64,000 nucleotides of DNA from JADJNY01 sp046349615 (GTDB taxonomy: Bacteria; Planctomycetota; UBA1135; GCA-002686595): contig JAXMBZ010000007.1 of NCBI GenBank assembly GCA_046349615.1, positions 62,001 through 126,000 on the forward strand. The letters run 5' to 3'. The position numbers and the translations under genes were made by a program. Positions within the stretch are counted from its first letter, which is position 1. Every line of letters starts with the position of its first letter. Positions 17,584 through 26,692 of the stretch are shown here, in pieces. The notes under the pieces were generated by a model. That model saw only the letters and a list, made by a program, of their open reading frames with translations. It searched no databases and was not told the DNA's origin.

Positions 17584-18222
17584 TCAGGAACCGGACTTCG
17601 CGGCCGACCCGGGCGCGAGCAGCGGATCGCTCGAGCGCTCACGCCACCACTGCTCCCACTTCTGCACGGCCGCGGCGCGCTCGGGCTCCTCCGCCCGGGC
17701 GTCGAAGCCCATCCGTTCGTGCGTCGCCTCGTAGAGCGCCTGGATGCACAGCGCCCGCGTGACGAGCCGCTCGTCCTTCAGGCCCTCGATCAGGCGCGGG
17801 ACCATCGTCCAGTCGCCGAGGCGCAGGAGCGTGCGCGCGCGTTCGAGCGCGAGGTCGCCCTCCTCCTGCTTGGGCCAGGGCAACCCTTGGAGCGGCACGA
17901 CGAGGCGGCTGTCGCGCGTCGCGCCGAGCGCCGCGAGCGCGGCGCCCGCCACGTCTCGCCGCGGATCGAGCACCATGTCGAGCAGCGTCGGGTACGCCGG
18001 CTCGCCGACCTGCGCGAACCAGTGGACGAGCTCGACGCGCTCGAGCCCGTGCGTCCACGGGAGCTTCTTCGCCGCGTCCGAGATCTGCTCGCGCAGCTGC
18101 GGCGAGGGCTCGAGCCACTCGCCGCCGCCCGGCGTGCCGGGCGGGACGTTCGAGCGGGTGGTCGTGCAGGCGCTCGCCGCGAGGGCGAGACCGAGAGCGA
18201 GGGCGGCGATCGGGCGGCGCAT
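17584..18222 (-). CDS. HEAT-repeat lipoprotein
   Basis: The product has 212 residues. The signal sequence MRRPIAALALGLALAASAC has a lipobox at A-S-A-C (Cys19), so it is probably a lipoprotein. The body has three or four HEAT-like helical pairs (HWFAQVGEPAYPTLLDMVLD, GAALAALGATRDSRLVVPL, ALCIQALYEATHERMGFDA) and a Trp-rich end (KWEQWWRER) similar to the C-terminal end of the neighbouring HEAT protein (RDWWKRTTE). The start is the ATG next to the signal peptide rather than one seven codons upstream. It probably acts as an envelope scaffold. It lies on the same strand as the preceding HEAT gene but about 230 bases away. Confidence 0.8.
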   Translation of the reverse strand: MRRPIAALALGLALAASACTTTRSNVPPGTPGGGEWLEPSPQLREQISDAAKKLPWTHGLERVELVHWFAQVGEPAYPTLLDMVLDPRRDVAGAALAALGATRDSRLVVPLQGLPWPKQEEGDLALERARTLLRLGDWTMVPRLIEGLKDERLVTRALCIQALYEATHERMGFDARAEEPERAAAVQKWEQWWRERSSDPLLAPGSAAKSGS

Positions 18223-18375
18223 AAGGGTCCTTTCCTTCGACACCGGAGACGGAGCTCCGGCCGCCCCCTCTGTCGGCGCGATGCGCGGGACGCTTGAACG
18301 CCGGCGGCGCGCGGCGCGCGGCCGCGACCCGGATCCGGGCTCCTCGGTCCCCCGGACGGCCGGAAGCGCGGGCCC

Positions 18376-20966
18376 CTAGGTGCGGCGACCGACCGCCGGG
18401 GGCCCACCCAGGCCGAGGAGCGCCGCCCCCGCGAGGAGGACGACCGCCGCGGCGAGCGCCCAGCCCGCGCGCGGGTCGGCCGCGGCGGCGAGCGGCGAGT
18501 CCGGCTCCGGCCCGCCTGCGGGCGGGACGAAGAGGGCGCGCGGGAGGCGGTCCTCGGGCGCACGCCGCGGCGCGAGGACGAGCCCGCGCGGTGGATCGAG
18601 CGCGACCTCGACCTCGAACCCGCCGGCCGCGCGGTCGAGCGCCTTCGGCCACGGAGCCGCGCGCGCCGCGAGGTCGCCGCCGGGCCCCAGGTCGGGCTCG
18701 AGCACGACGTCCTCGGACGGGACGCTCCCGTCCTGCGGCCGCACGCGCGCGCCGATCCGCGCGGGAGCCCCCGCGAGCGCGGCGCCCTCGAGCACGAGCC
18801 GCTCGCCGTCGAGCCGCGCGCCGAGGGCCGCGCGCGCGCGACCTTCGCCGAGGCAGCGCGCGAGCGGAGCGAGGAGCGCGAGCGGCGCGGGTTCGGTCCA
18901 CGCCTCGGCGTCGTCGCCGGGCGCGAACGCGAGCGCGGCGGTGCGCCCGAGCCCGACGGCCTCGAGCGCGAGGAGCGGCGCGCCGGTCTCGGACCGCCAG
19001 AGCACGGACGCGCGCTCCGTCGCGTCGGCGGCGACGTGCGTGGCGACGGCGGGCCACGCGGACGCGAACAGTGCACGCTGCGCCGCGAGCACCGAAGTCG
19101 CGGGCTCGCCGCGGACGTCGGGTGCGGGTCGGACCGCGTGCGGCCCCGCGCCCGCCGCGCGCGCGACGCCGAGCTCGCGCGCGAGGATCCGCGCGAGCCG
19201 TTCGCGCGCCGCAGCCTCGAGCGCGCCCGCGCGCGGAACGTCGGCGCCGTCCGTCGCGAGCGCCGCGAGCAGTCCGAGGTCCGCGTCCGCGCCGACGGCG
19301 ATCGGCGCGATGCGCACGGACTCGGCGCGCGCGCGCTCCGCGAGCTTCCGCGCGCGCTCGGCCGCGTGCTCCGTCTCGGATTCGCGTCCGTCGCCGAGCA
19401 CGAAGAGCAGCGCGTCGCCCTTCGCGCGCCGCTCGTCGAACCAGCGCTCGAGCGCCGCGAGCATGCGCGTCGGCCCGCCCGGCGGGTGCGCGGCGAGCAA
19501 CTCGGCGGCGAACCGCGCGCGCTCCGCCGCGTCCGCGCCGGAGTTCCGCGTGAGCGGCGCTTCGAGGTCGCGCGCGAACCAACGGAACTCGATCCGCTCC
19601 CCGGGCCCCGTGAGCGCGAGCAGGTCGACGAGCGCGGACGAGAGCGCGACCTGCGCGTCCCCCGCCATGCTCCCGGAGCCGTCGACGAGGAAGACGAGCT
19701 CGCGCGCGGGCGCGCCGCGCGGCGGGACGAGCGGGAGCAGCTCGAACGCGCCGCGCTCGCCCGCGAACGCAGCGCGCGCGTCGGAGCCGAGGAGCGCGAG
19801 CCAGCCGCCGCCGCCGCGCACGAACGCGCCGAGCTCCGCGGTCGGCAGCGCGCGCGGCGCGCGGTCGAGCGTCACGAGCACGTCCGCGCGCTCGAGGCGC
19901 TCCGCGGGCACGGCGTCCGCGTCGAGCGCGTCGACCGCGAAGCCCGCGCGCTCGAACGCGGCCGCGAGCGCGTCGAGCGCGGGCCCGCGCGCGCCCGCGA
20001 CGAGCGCGCACGGCGCGTCGCCGACGACGACGCGCGCGAAGGCCTCGGCTCTCGCGCTCGACGGCGCATCGGGTGCGCGCGGCGCCTCGCCCGGTTCCCC
20101 CACGCGCGCGGCGCACGCCGCGATGCCGACGTCGACGGCCCCCGGACCGACGACGCCGAAGTCGAACGCGACGCTCCACGTCGCGAAGCCGTCCGCGTCG
20201 CGCGGAGCGCCGGCGGGTGCGCGCGCCGCGAGCGCGCGCTCGACCGTCGCGCGCGTCCCGTCCGCGCGCCGCCACGCCGCGCGAGCGGCGAGACGCACCT
20301 CGCTCTCGGGGGGTGCGACGACGAGGACGCGCGCCGCGAGCGCGGCCCCGCGTGGAGCGCGCGCGGCAGGCGCAGCTCGCCGAGCGCGACCGCGCGCGGC
20401 GGCGGCGCGCCGAGCCCGCGCCGCTCGACGGCGAACCCGTGCGCCGCGAAGCGCGCGAGCCGCGCCGCGGGGTCGCCGCCCGTGTAGCTCGCGTCGCCGA
20501 GCACGATCAACCGGCCGCGCGCGGCACCGTGCTCCGCGCGCACGCTCTCCGCGAGGTCGAGCGCGAGCCCGAGCTCGCTCCCGCGCGTCGCCGCGCCCGC
20601 GCGCGGCAACCCGGCGAGCGCCGCGCTCGCGTCGAACGCGCTCGCGGCCTTCGGCGGAGCGGCGAGCGTCGCGCCCGCGTCGTACGCGACCACCGCCAGC
20701 TCCGCGCCGCGCGCCGCGCTCTCCGCGCGCACGGCGGCGAGAAGGCGCGCGACCTCGGCGCGCCACGTCGGACGGAGCTCGCTCGCGCTCGCCGAGGCGT
20801 CGACGAGCACGAGGTCGAGCGGCGGCGCGTCGCTCGCGGCGCGCGCGCGCGGGAGGCTCCACGCGAGCCCGAGCGCGAGCGCGGCGAGTCCCAGCGCGAG
20901 CAGCGCGATGCGGACGACGCGGATCGCGCGCGCGCTCGCTTCGTTCGTTCGGGCCGACTCGTTCAC
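18376..20966 (-). CDS. VWA-domain membrane protein, frame broken by an apparent 1-base deletion
   Basis: Two overlapping frames make one protein of about 863 residues. The N-terminal frame (from 20966) has a membrane helix (VRIALLALGLAALALGLAW) and a first von Willebrand A-like domain with the metal site DASAS. The second frame (to 18376) carries a gatase-like segment (LGAFVRGGGGWLALLGSD), a classical VWA with LVFLVDGSGSMAGD, a long beta-rich part and a C-terminal membrane helix. The frames join if one G is added to the GGGG run (plus-strand C run, 20346-20349); the total length then divides exactly by three. Similar proteins are inner-membrane BatA-like VWA proteins. Whether the shift is real or a sequencing error cannot be told here. 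mnmA lies 34 bases upstream on the same strand. Confidence 0.75.
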
Positions 20967-21000
20967 GCGCTGGCGCGCGACGCGGCGCGCGCGAGAGAGC

Positions 21001-22137
21001 CTAGCGGTCCGTCCGCGCGTGGACCACCGACGCGCGCTTCGTCGACGCGATCCAACCGCCGCCGAGCAGACGATCCTCCGCGTAGAACGCGGCCCCCTGC
21101 CCCGGCGTCACGGCGAACTCGGGCTCGTCGAACACGACGCGCACGCCGCCCGCGCGCACCTCGACCGTCGCCGGCGCGGGCGTCGAGCGGTAGCGATGCT
21201 GGACCGCGCAGCGGAACGATCCGCCGATCGACGGCGGATCGAAGCCGATCCAGTTCGGCGTTTCGACCTCGGCCTCGGCGAGTCCGCACTCCGCGCGCGA
21301 GCCGAGCACGACGCGGCCTTCTTCCGGATGCAGCTCGACGACGTAGAGCGGCTCGCCGCCCGCGACGCCGTGCCCGCGGCGCTGGCCGATCGTGAAGTGC
21401 TCCGTGCCCGCGTGCGTGCCGAGCACGCGGCCCGCCGTGTCGACGAGCTCGCCCGCGTGCAGCGCGACGCCGCGCTCCGCGAGCAGTCGGCGGTAGTCGT
21501 TCGACGGGACGAAGCAGATCTCCTGGCTGTCCTTCTTCACCGCCGTGCGCAGGCCCGCTTCCTTCGCGAGCGCGCGCACCGCGGTCTTGCGCAGGTCGCC
21601 GAGCGGCAGGCGCGTGCGCGCGAGGTTCGCCTCGGCGACGGAGAAGAGCTGGTAGCTCTGGTCCTTCGACTCGTCGAGCCCGCGGCGGAGGTGCACACGG
21701 CCGTCGACGAGCGCGAGCCGCGCGTAGTGGCCGGTCGCGACGCCCTCCGCTCCGAGGTCGCGCGCGAACGAGAGCAGGCGGTTGAACTTGAGGTCGCGAT
21801 TGCAGACCGCGCACGGGTTCGGCGTGCGGCCCTTCCCGTACTCCGCCAGGAAGTAGCGGATGATCGCGCCGAACTCGTCCTTCAGGTCGACGGACTGGAA
21901 GGGGATCCCGAGGTGCGCCGCCACCATCCGCGCGTCGCGCGCGTCGCCGACGGAACAGCACGCCTTCTTCGTCGACTCGGCCTCGTCGACGTGCACGCCG
22001 TTGCGCATGAAGAGCCCGACGAGGTCGAGCCCCTCGCGCTTCAGCATCCACGCGGCGACGGAGCTGTCGACGCCGCCGGACATGGCGACGACGAAGCGGC
22101 CGAGGGTGGAGGAGGCGGGGTTCGAGGCGGGGTCCAT
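21001..22137 (-). CDS. mnmA: tRNA-specific 2-thiouridylase MnmA
   Basis: It adds sulfur at C2 of the wobble uridine (U34) of Lys, Glu and Gln tRNAs, using ATP activation and a persulfide relay. The PP-loop AMSGGVDSSVAA is at residues 18-29. The tRNA-contact block TPNPCAVCNRDLKFN holds the first catalytic cysteine and SQEICFVPSNDY the second. GTHAGTEHFTIGQRRGHGV is the conserved C-terminal block. The product has 378 residues, near the family norm. It is the first gene of a minus-strand run with the VWA gene. mnmG, which acts on the same nucleotide, is at 31.6-33.5 kb. Confidence 0.95.
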   Translation of the reverse strand: MDPASNPASSTLGRFVVAMSGGVDSSVAAWMLKREGLDLVGLFMRNGVHVDEAESTKKACCSVGDARDARMVAAHLGIPFQSVDLKDEFGAIIRYFLAEYGKGRTPNPCAVCNRDLKFNRLLSFARDLGAEGVATGHYARLALVDGRVHLRRGLDESKDQSYQLFSVAEANLARTRLPLGDLRKTAVRALAKEAGLRTAVKKDSQEICFVPSNDYRRLLAERGVALHAGELVDTAGRVLGTHAGTEHFTIGQRRGHGVAGGEPLYVVELHPEEGRVVLGSRAECGLAEAEVETPNWIGFDPPSIGGSFRCAVQHRYRSTPAPATVEVRAGGVRVVFDEPEFAVTPGQGAAFYAEDRLLGGGWIASTKRASVVHARTDR

Positions 22138-22151
22138 GTCCGGGGAAAACG

Positions 22152-22178
22152 CGGGCTCGCGCGCGCGGCGCGAGCCCG
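22152..22178. repeat. Perfect 11-bp hairpin in the mnmA/yajC divergent gap
   Basis: CGGGCTCGCGC (22152-22162) and GCGCGAGCCCG (22168-22178) surround a five-base loop. It begins 15 bases upstream of the mnmA ATG, so it would lie in the mnmA leader and could control its expression. It cannot be an end-of-operon terminator, since both flanking genes point away from it. Confidence 0.6.
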
Positions 22179-22202
22179 GGACGAGCTTGGACCAACGCTC
22201 GC

Positions 22203-22231
22203 TTGGCGTCCAGGGGCGCGTTCGCTAGCCT
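22203..22231 (+). promoter_or_regulatory. Putative yajC promoter
   Basis: TTGGCG (22203-22208) and TAGCCT (22226-22231) are separated by 17 bases and lie 45 bases before the yajC ATG. The -10-like box matches TAGnnT boxes seen before many other genes of this window. Confidence 0.45.
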
Positions 22232-22276
22232 TTTCGCCCCTCGAACTCCGGCGCACGCCGAAAGCCCACCTCGACC

Positions 22277-22642
22277 ATGAACGCACCGATCCACTTCGCG
22301 CTCGTCCAGGACGCCCCCGCGGCCGGCGGCGCGCCCGCCGGCGGCTCCACCGCGCAGCAGGGCAGCAGCCTGTTCGACCTCGTCATCCCGATGGTCCTGT
22401 GCCTCGCGGTGTTCTGGTTCGTGATGATCAACCCCGAGCGCAAGGCGCGGAAGAAGCTCGAGGAGTTGCGCTCCGGCCTGAAGAAGGGCGACAAGGTCGT
22501 CCTCTCGTCCGGACTGCACGGCACCGTCGCGCAGGTCCAGGAAGGCGTCGTCACGCTGCAAGTCGACGAAGGCGTGCGCCTCAAGTACGCGATCGCGGCC
22601 GTGCAGAGCGTGCTCGAGCCCGCGACGTCCGAGAAGAGCTGA
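22277..22642 (+). CDS. yajC: Preprotein translocase accessory subunit YajC
   Basis: The product has 121 residues. A single membrane helix (LFDLVIPMVLCLAVFWFVMI) is followed by the family motif NPERKARKKLEEL and a small cytosolic domain (LKKGDKVVLSSGLHGTVAQV). YajC associates with SecDF and stabilises the Sec translocon. The N-terminal 30 residues are Ala/Gly-rich (QDAPAAGGAPAGGSTAQQG), typical of planctomycete versions. secD/secF, often next in line, are not here; the following gene is YraN-like instead. Confidence 0.93.
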   Translation: MNAPIHFALVQDAPAAGGAPAGGSTAQQGSSLFDLVIPMVLCLAVFWFVMINPERKARKKLEELRSGLKKGDKVVLSSGLHGTVAQVQEGVVTLQVDEGVRLKYAIAAVQSVLEPATSEKS

Positions 22643-22830
22643 ACGGCCGCGCCGCTCCCCTCGGCGCTCCATTCCTGTTCGCGAAAGACCACCGCGCGCG
22701 TCCGTCCCGCGCGCGGCATCGAGCGCCGAGCGCGCTCGCGGAGGAACGCATGGACGGAGAGGCGGAACGACGCGCGCGTCACGGCGCGCGCAGCCAGGGA
22801 TCGGAGCTCGAGCGGCGCGCGGAGACGCGC

Positions 22831-23400
22831 ATGCCCCGATCGACCTCGCACAGCGCGTCGATCCCGCGAGAGTCGGCCCCCGCGCCGCGGAGCTCGAGCG
22901 CGCTGAGCGTGCCCCTCGTCCGGGGCCTCCGGCGCGCGTGGATCGAGCTCGCGCCGCGCCTCTTCGCGCGCCTCGCGACCCCCGACGATCCCGAGCTCGG
23001 CCTGCTCGGCGAACGCCTCGCCGAACTCGACCTCGCCGCGCGCGGGTTCCGGATCGACGCGCGGCGGCGGCGATCCGCGGAGGTCGAGATCGACCTCGTC
23101 GCGCGCGAGGGCGCCCGCATCGTGCTCGTCGAGGTCAAGACGAAGCGCATCGAGCCGCTCCCCCGCCTCCGCGGCGCGCCGCGCGATCCGCGCGCGGAAC
23201 TCGCCGCCGCTCTGCGCTGGCGGCCGGGGTGGCGCTTCGACGCGGCTCGCCGGGATCGTCTCGAACGCGTCGCCCGCCGCCTCGCCCGTCCGGGCGCGCC
23301 CCCGCCGCGCGTCGATCTCGTCGAGGTCTTCGTCGGGCCGCGCGGGCGTCCGCTCGAAGTCCTCCATCATCGGGGCCGCGAAAACTCGCGCTCGGGCTGA
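22831..23400 (+). CDS. UPF0102/YraN-like protein (nuclease fold)
   Basis: The product has 189 residues. The core GERLAELDLAARGFRIDARR, then EVEIDLVAREGARIVLVEVK, then the TK element matches the YraN family, a restriction-endonuclease-like fold with the catalytic E-D-ExK pattern (Glu, Asp, Glu-Val-Lys). No substrate is established for the family. It has an unusual N-terminal extension of about 60 residues rich in Ser, Pro and Arg. Two ATGs (22750 and 22831) are in frame; the second is chosen for compactness, and the first would give 216 residues. Same strand as yajC. Confidence 0.75.
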   Translation: MPRSTSHSASIPRESAPAPRSSSALSVPLVRGLRRAWIELAPRLFARLATPDDPELGLLGERLAELDLAARGFRIDARRRRSAEVEIDLVAREGARIVLVEVKTKRIEPLPRLRGAPRDPRAELAAALRWRPGWRFDAARRDRLERVARRLARPGAPPPRVDLVEVFVGPRGRPLEVLHHRGRENSRSG

Positions 23401-23535
23401 GTTTTTTTCCCGAATGCCCACGCTGCGTTCATGCCGCGCGGGTTCCAGACCGATCATGGTACAACCCCAGGGTCCGGCTCGGACGGCGGCGGTGCTCGCG
23501 CGCCCCCGCTCCACCGCCTCGGGGACCTTCCCCGC

Positions 23536-25185
23536 ATGCTGCGCGTCCTCCGCCATTATCTCCCGATCCGCAAAGCGCTCCTGATCGCGGGCGAGACGGT
23601 CCTGCTCACGCTGGTCCTCTCGCTCTGGCTCTCGGCGCACCTCTGGGAGCCGACGAGCGCGCTGCGCGGCGAGCTCGCGCAGCTCGTGCCCGCCCTCAGC
23701 GTCGACGACGCCGCCGTGCGCTGCGTGCTGACCGCGTTCACGCTGTCCGTGCTGGCGCAGCTCGCGATCGCGTTCAACGAGCTCTACGACGTGCGCGTCT
23801 CGGGGTCGAACTACGACCGGTCGTCGCGCTTCGTCGAGTCCGCCGGTTCCGCGCTCGGTCTCGCGCTCGGCGCCGTGCTCCTCGCGCACGTCTGGGGCCT
23901 CCAGCGCGTGCTCGACGTGCCGCCGCTGTCGCTCTCGCAACGCGTGCAAACGGTCGTGTTCGGACTGCTCACCGGCTTCGCGCTCCTCTATTGGTGGCGC
24001 GCCGCGTTCCATTGGATGCTGCGCAAGTCGAACTTCGGCGAGCGCGTGCTCCTCTTCGGCTCCGGCAAGGGCGCGCTCGACCTCGCGCGCGAGATCCGCG
24101 AGCGCCCCGACGCGGGGTACGAGCTCGTCGGCGTCCTGACCGACGCGGGGCTCGCGTCCGGCCGCGACGCTCCGCGCGACGAGCGCCGCGGCGGCCAGCT
24201 CTTCAGCCTGCGACGCGCGCCCGCGGCCGACGTCGTCGGCGGCGCCGCGCTCGCGCGCGCCAGCGAGCCCGGCGCGAGCGCCTCGGCCGCGCCCGAGACC
24301 GCGGCCGTCGCCGCCGCGCCGCTCGAGCCCTGGCTCGCGCCGCTCCTCGTGCCCGCGCTGCCGAACGAGGAAGCGAAGTCGCTCTTCGAACTCGCCGAGA
24401 AGCGCAAGGTCGACGTCGTCGTGATCGCGCTCGAGGACCGGCGCAAGACGCTCCCGGTCGACGACCTGCTCGACTGCCGTCTCGCGGGCATCTCCGTGCG
24501 CGAGCGCGAGGCGCTCTACGAGCAGATCACGGGCAAGATCGCCGTCGAGGCGCTGCGTCCGTCGTACCTGATCTTCAACGACGGCTTCGCGCGCCACCCG
24601 TTCACCGAGCTCGGCAAGCGCGCCGTCGACGTCGTCGTCGCGCTCATCATGCTCGCGCTGACGTGGCCCCTGATGCTCGCGACCGCGATCGCGGTGCGCA
24701 TCGACTCGCCCGGACCGATCCTCTTCTCGCAGGAGCGCGTCGGCCTCGACAACAAGCCGTTCACGCTCTTCAAGTTCCGCAGCATGCGCGCGGACGCGGA
24801 GAAGCAGTCGGGCCCCGTGTGGGCGACGCAGAACGACCCGCGCATCACGCGCTGCGGGAAGTTCATCCGCAAGACGCGCCTCGACGAGCTCCCGCAGTTG
24901 TTCAATGTCCTGGCGGGCCACATGTCGCTCGTCGGTCCGCGGCCCGAGCGCGAGCACTTCGTGCAGGACCTCTCCGAGAAGATCCCCTACTTCCGCCAGC
25001 GCCACATCGTGAAGCCCGGGCTGACCGGTTGGGCGCAGATCAACTACCGCTACGGCTCGACGTTCGAGGACGCGGTGCAGAAGCTCCAGTACGACTTGTT
25101 CTACATCAAGAACCAGTCGCTGCTGTTCGACCTGTCGATCCTCTTCAACACGGTCAAGATCGTGATCCTGCGCAAGGGGACGTGA
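23536..25185 (+). CDS. Polyprenyl-phosphate sugar-1-phosphate transferase (exopolysaccharide, TIGR03013-like)
   Basis: It starts polysaccharide assembly by transferring a sugar phosphate to undecaprenyl phosphate at the inner membrane. The product has 549 residues. Four or five N-terminal membrane helices precede a Rossmann-like segment (ERVLLFGSGKGALDLAREI) with IALEDRRKTLPVDDLLDC, a hallmark of the EpsH-associated subgroup. The catalytic C-terminal domain (KRAVDVVVALIMLALTWPLM, QERVGLDNKPFTLFKFRSM, LDELPQLFNVLAG, SLVGPRPERE) is complete. A non-conserved Ala-rich insert (about 50 residues) splits the middle domain. The start MLRVLRHYLP is preferred over an ATG 35 codons earlier in low-complexity sequence. 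It ends 7 bases before a convergent gene. Confidence 0.9.
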   Translation: MLRVLRHYLPIRKALLIAGETVLLTLVLSLWLSAHLWEPTSALRGELAQLVPALSVDDAAVRCVLTAFTLSVLAQLAIAFNELYDVRVSGSNYDRSSRFVESAGSALGLALGAVLLAHVWGLQRVLDVPPLSLSQRVQTVVFGLLTGFALLYWWRAAFHWMLRKSNFGERVLLFGSGKGALDLAREIRERPDAGYELVGVLTDAGLASGRDAPRDERRGGQLFSLRRAPAADVVGGAALARASEPGASASAAPETAAVAAAPLEPWLAPLLVPALPNEEAKSLFELAEKRKVDVVVIALEDRRKTLPVDDLLDCRLAGISVREREALYEQITGKIAVEALRPSYLIFNDGFARHPFTELGKRAVDVVVALIMLALTWPLMLATAIAVRIDSPGPILFSQERVGLDNKPFTLFKFRSMRADAEKQSGPVWATQNDPRITRCGKFIRKTRLDELPQLFNVLAGHMSLVGPRPEREHFVQDLSEKIPYFRQRHIVKPGLTGWAQINYRYGSTFEDAVQKLQYDLFYIKNQSLLFDLSILFNTVKIVILRKGT

Positions 25186-25192
25186 CGCGAGC

Positions 25193-26635
25193 TCACGCGC
25201 TCCCGCCGCGCAGGCGCGCGAGCGCGAGCGCGGACACGAGCGCGAGCGGCGGACGATCGAGCACGGCGTCGAGCGCCTGGAGGAGCCGCGCGATCTGCTC
25301 GCGCGAGACGTCGAGGGGCGGCATGAGGTGGAGCACGTCGGGATCGGACGCGCAGAAGTGCGCGAGGACGTGCTCGCGGAGCGCGAGCTCGCGCACGACG
25401 CCGGCGGTGTAGGCGGCCTCGAGCGCGCGGAACGGGAGCTCGCTCCGCAGGCCCGGCCATGCGTCGGAGAGCCGCTCGTCCGGACGGAGCACGAGGCCGC
25501 GGAAGAGCCCCAGGCCGCGCACGCCCGCGACGCGACGCGAGCGCCGCTCCGCGAGCTCGTGCAGCCCGACGTCGAGCTCCCGCGCGCGCTCCGCGACGCA
25601 GGCCTGCGTCTCCCGGCGCGCCATCCAACCCACGACCGCGAGCGCGACCGCGCACGCTTCTCCGAGACCGCCGAACGTCGACGTGTGGTGCGCGGCGTCC
25701 GACGTCGAGCCGTACGCGCGCTCGAAGACGTCGCGCCGACACAGCGTCGCGCCGAGCGCGTGTCGCCCACCGCCGAGCCCCTTGCCGAGCACGAGCACGT
25801 CGGGGGTCACGCCCGCCGCCGTGCAGCGCGTGAACGCGCCCGTGCGGAGGAGCCCCGACTTGACCTCGTCGACGATCGACCGGATCCCGTGCCGGCGCGC
25901 GAGCGCGATCGCGTCCGCGAGCCAGTCCTCCCGCGGCACGCGGACGGCCTGGCCCTGAACGGGCTCGGCGACGACCGCGAGGAGGCGCGGACCGCCCGGC
26001 GCGCGCGCGTCGGCGTCGAGGACGCGCTCGAGCGCGCCGAGATCGTCGAACGGGACCTCGACGACCTGCTCCGCGCGCAGCCCGAGCAGGAGCCCGTCCT
26101 GGAAGTTCCCCGCGCGCGTGAGCGCGAGCGCGGAGTGCGTCTTGCCGTGGAACGAGCCTTCGAACACGACGAAGCGGTCGCGTCCCCCGCGCGCGCCGCG
26201 CTCGCACAGCTTGAGCGCGGCCTCGACGGCCTCCGCGCCCGACGGACTGAACGAGACGATCTCGAGCCCCGGCGGCGCGAGCGCGACGAGGTCGTGCGCG
26301 AGCGCCGACTGCCAGCGCGAAGGAGCGACCTTGAGCGCGTCGCAGCCGCCGACCGCAGCGAAGCGCGCCTGCGCCTCCGCGACGAGCGCGCTCCCGTGGC
26401 CGAGCGTCGTCGCGCCCAACGCCGACGACGCGTCGAGGAGCCGCGTGCCGTCGCGCAGATGGAGCTCCGCGCCCGCGCCGCCGACGATGTCGAGCTCCGC
26501 GGTCCCGAGCCAGCGGTACAGCGTCGCGAGCCCGGGGTTCACGTGGCGCGCGAACAGCTCGGCGTTCGTGCGCGCGTCGAGTTCGAGCGCGCCTTCCAAC
26601 CCGAGCAGTCGCGGCGCTTCGTGTTCTCGACTCAC
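25193..26635 (-). CDS. Class III pyridoxal-phosphate aminotransferase
   Basis: The product has 480 residues of the class III (ornithine/acetylornithine/GABA) fold. Seen are the SGAEAVEAALKL cofactor-phosphate block, SFHGKTHSALALT, the aspartate of SIVDEVKSGLLRTG (usually DEVQTGxGRTG; here Lys-Ser replaces Gln-Thr), and the Schiff-base lysine in LVLGKGLGGGRHALGATL. A His-Thr-Ser-Thr-Phe-Gly-Gly block follows. The amino donor and acceptor cannot be told. Neighbours are a sugar transferase (convergent) and a membrane glycosyltransferase (same strand, 57 bases upstream), so a role in nucleotide-sugar or envelope amino-compound synthesis is possible, though most amino-sugar enzymes are class I/V-like. 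Confidence 0.85.
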   Translation of the reverse strand: MSREHEAPRLLGLEGALELDARTNAELFARHVNPGLATLYRWLGTAELDIVGGAGAELHLRDGTRLLDASSALGATTLGHGSALVAEAQARFAAVGGCDALKVAPSRWQSALAHDLVALAPPGLEIVSFSPSGAEAVEAALKLCERGARGGRDRFVVFEGSFHGKTHSALALTRAGNFQDGLLLGLRAEQVVEVPFDDLGALERVLDADARAPGGPRLLAVVAEPVQGQAVRVPREDWLADAIALARRHGIRSIVDEVKSGLLRTGAFTRCTAAGVTPDVLVLGKGLGGGRHALGATLCRRDVFERAYGSTSDAAHHTSTFGGLGEACAVALAVVGWMARRETQACVAERARELDVGLHELAERRSRRVAGVRGLGLFRGLVLRPDERLSDAWPGLRSELPFRALEAAYTAGVVRELALREHVLAHFCASDPDVLHLMPPLDVSREQIARLLQALDAVLDRPPLALVSALALARLRGGSA

Positions 26636-26692
26636 GCGGCCCGAGTATCGCCGATGCGCCGGGCCCCGCCCAGGGTGCGCGGACGCGTTCGT

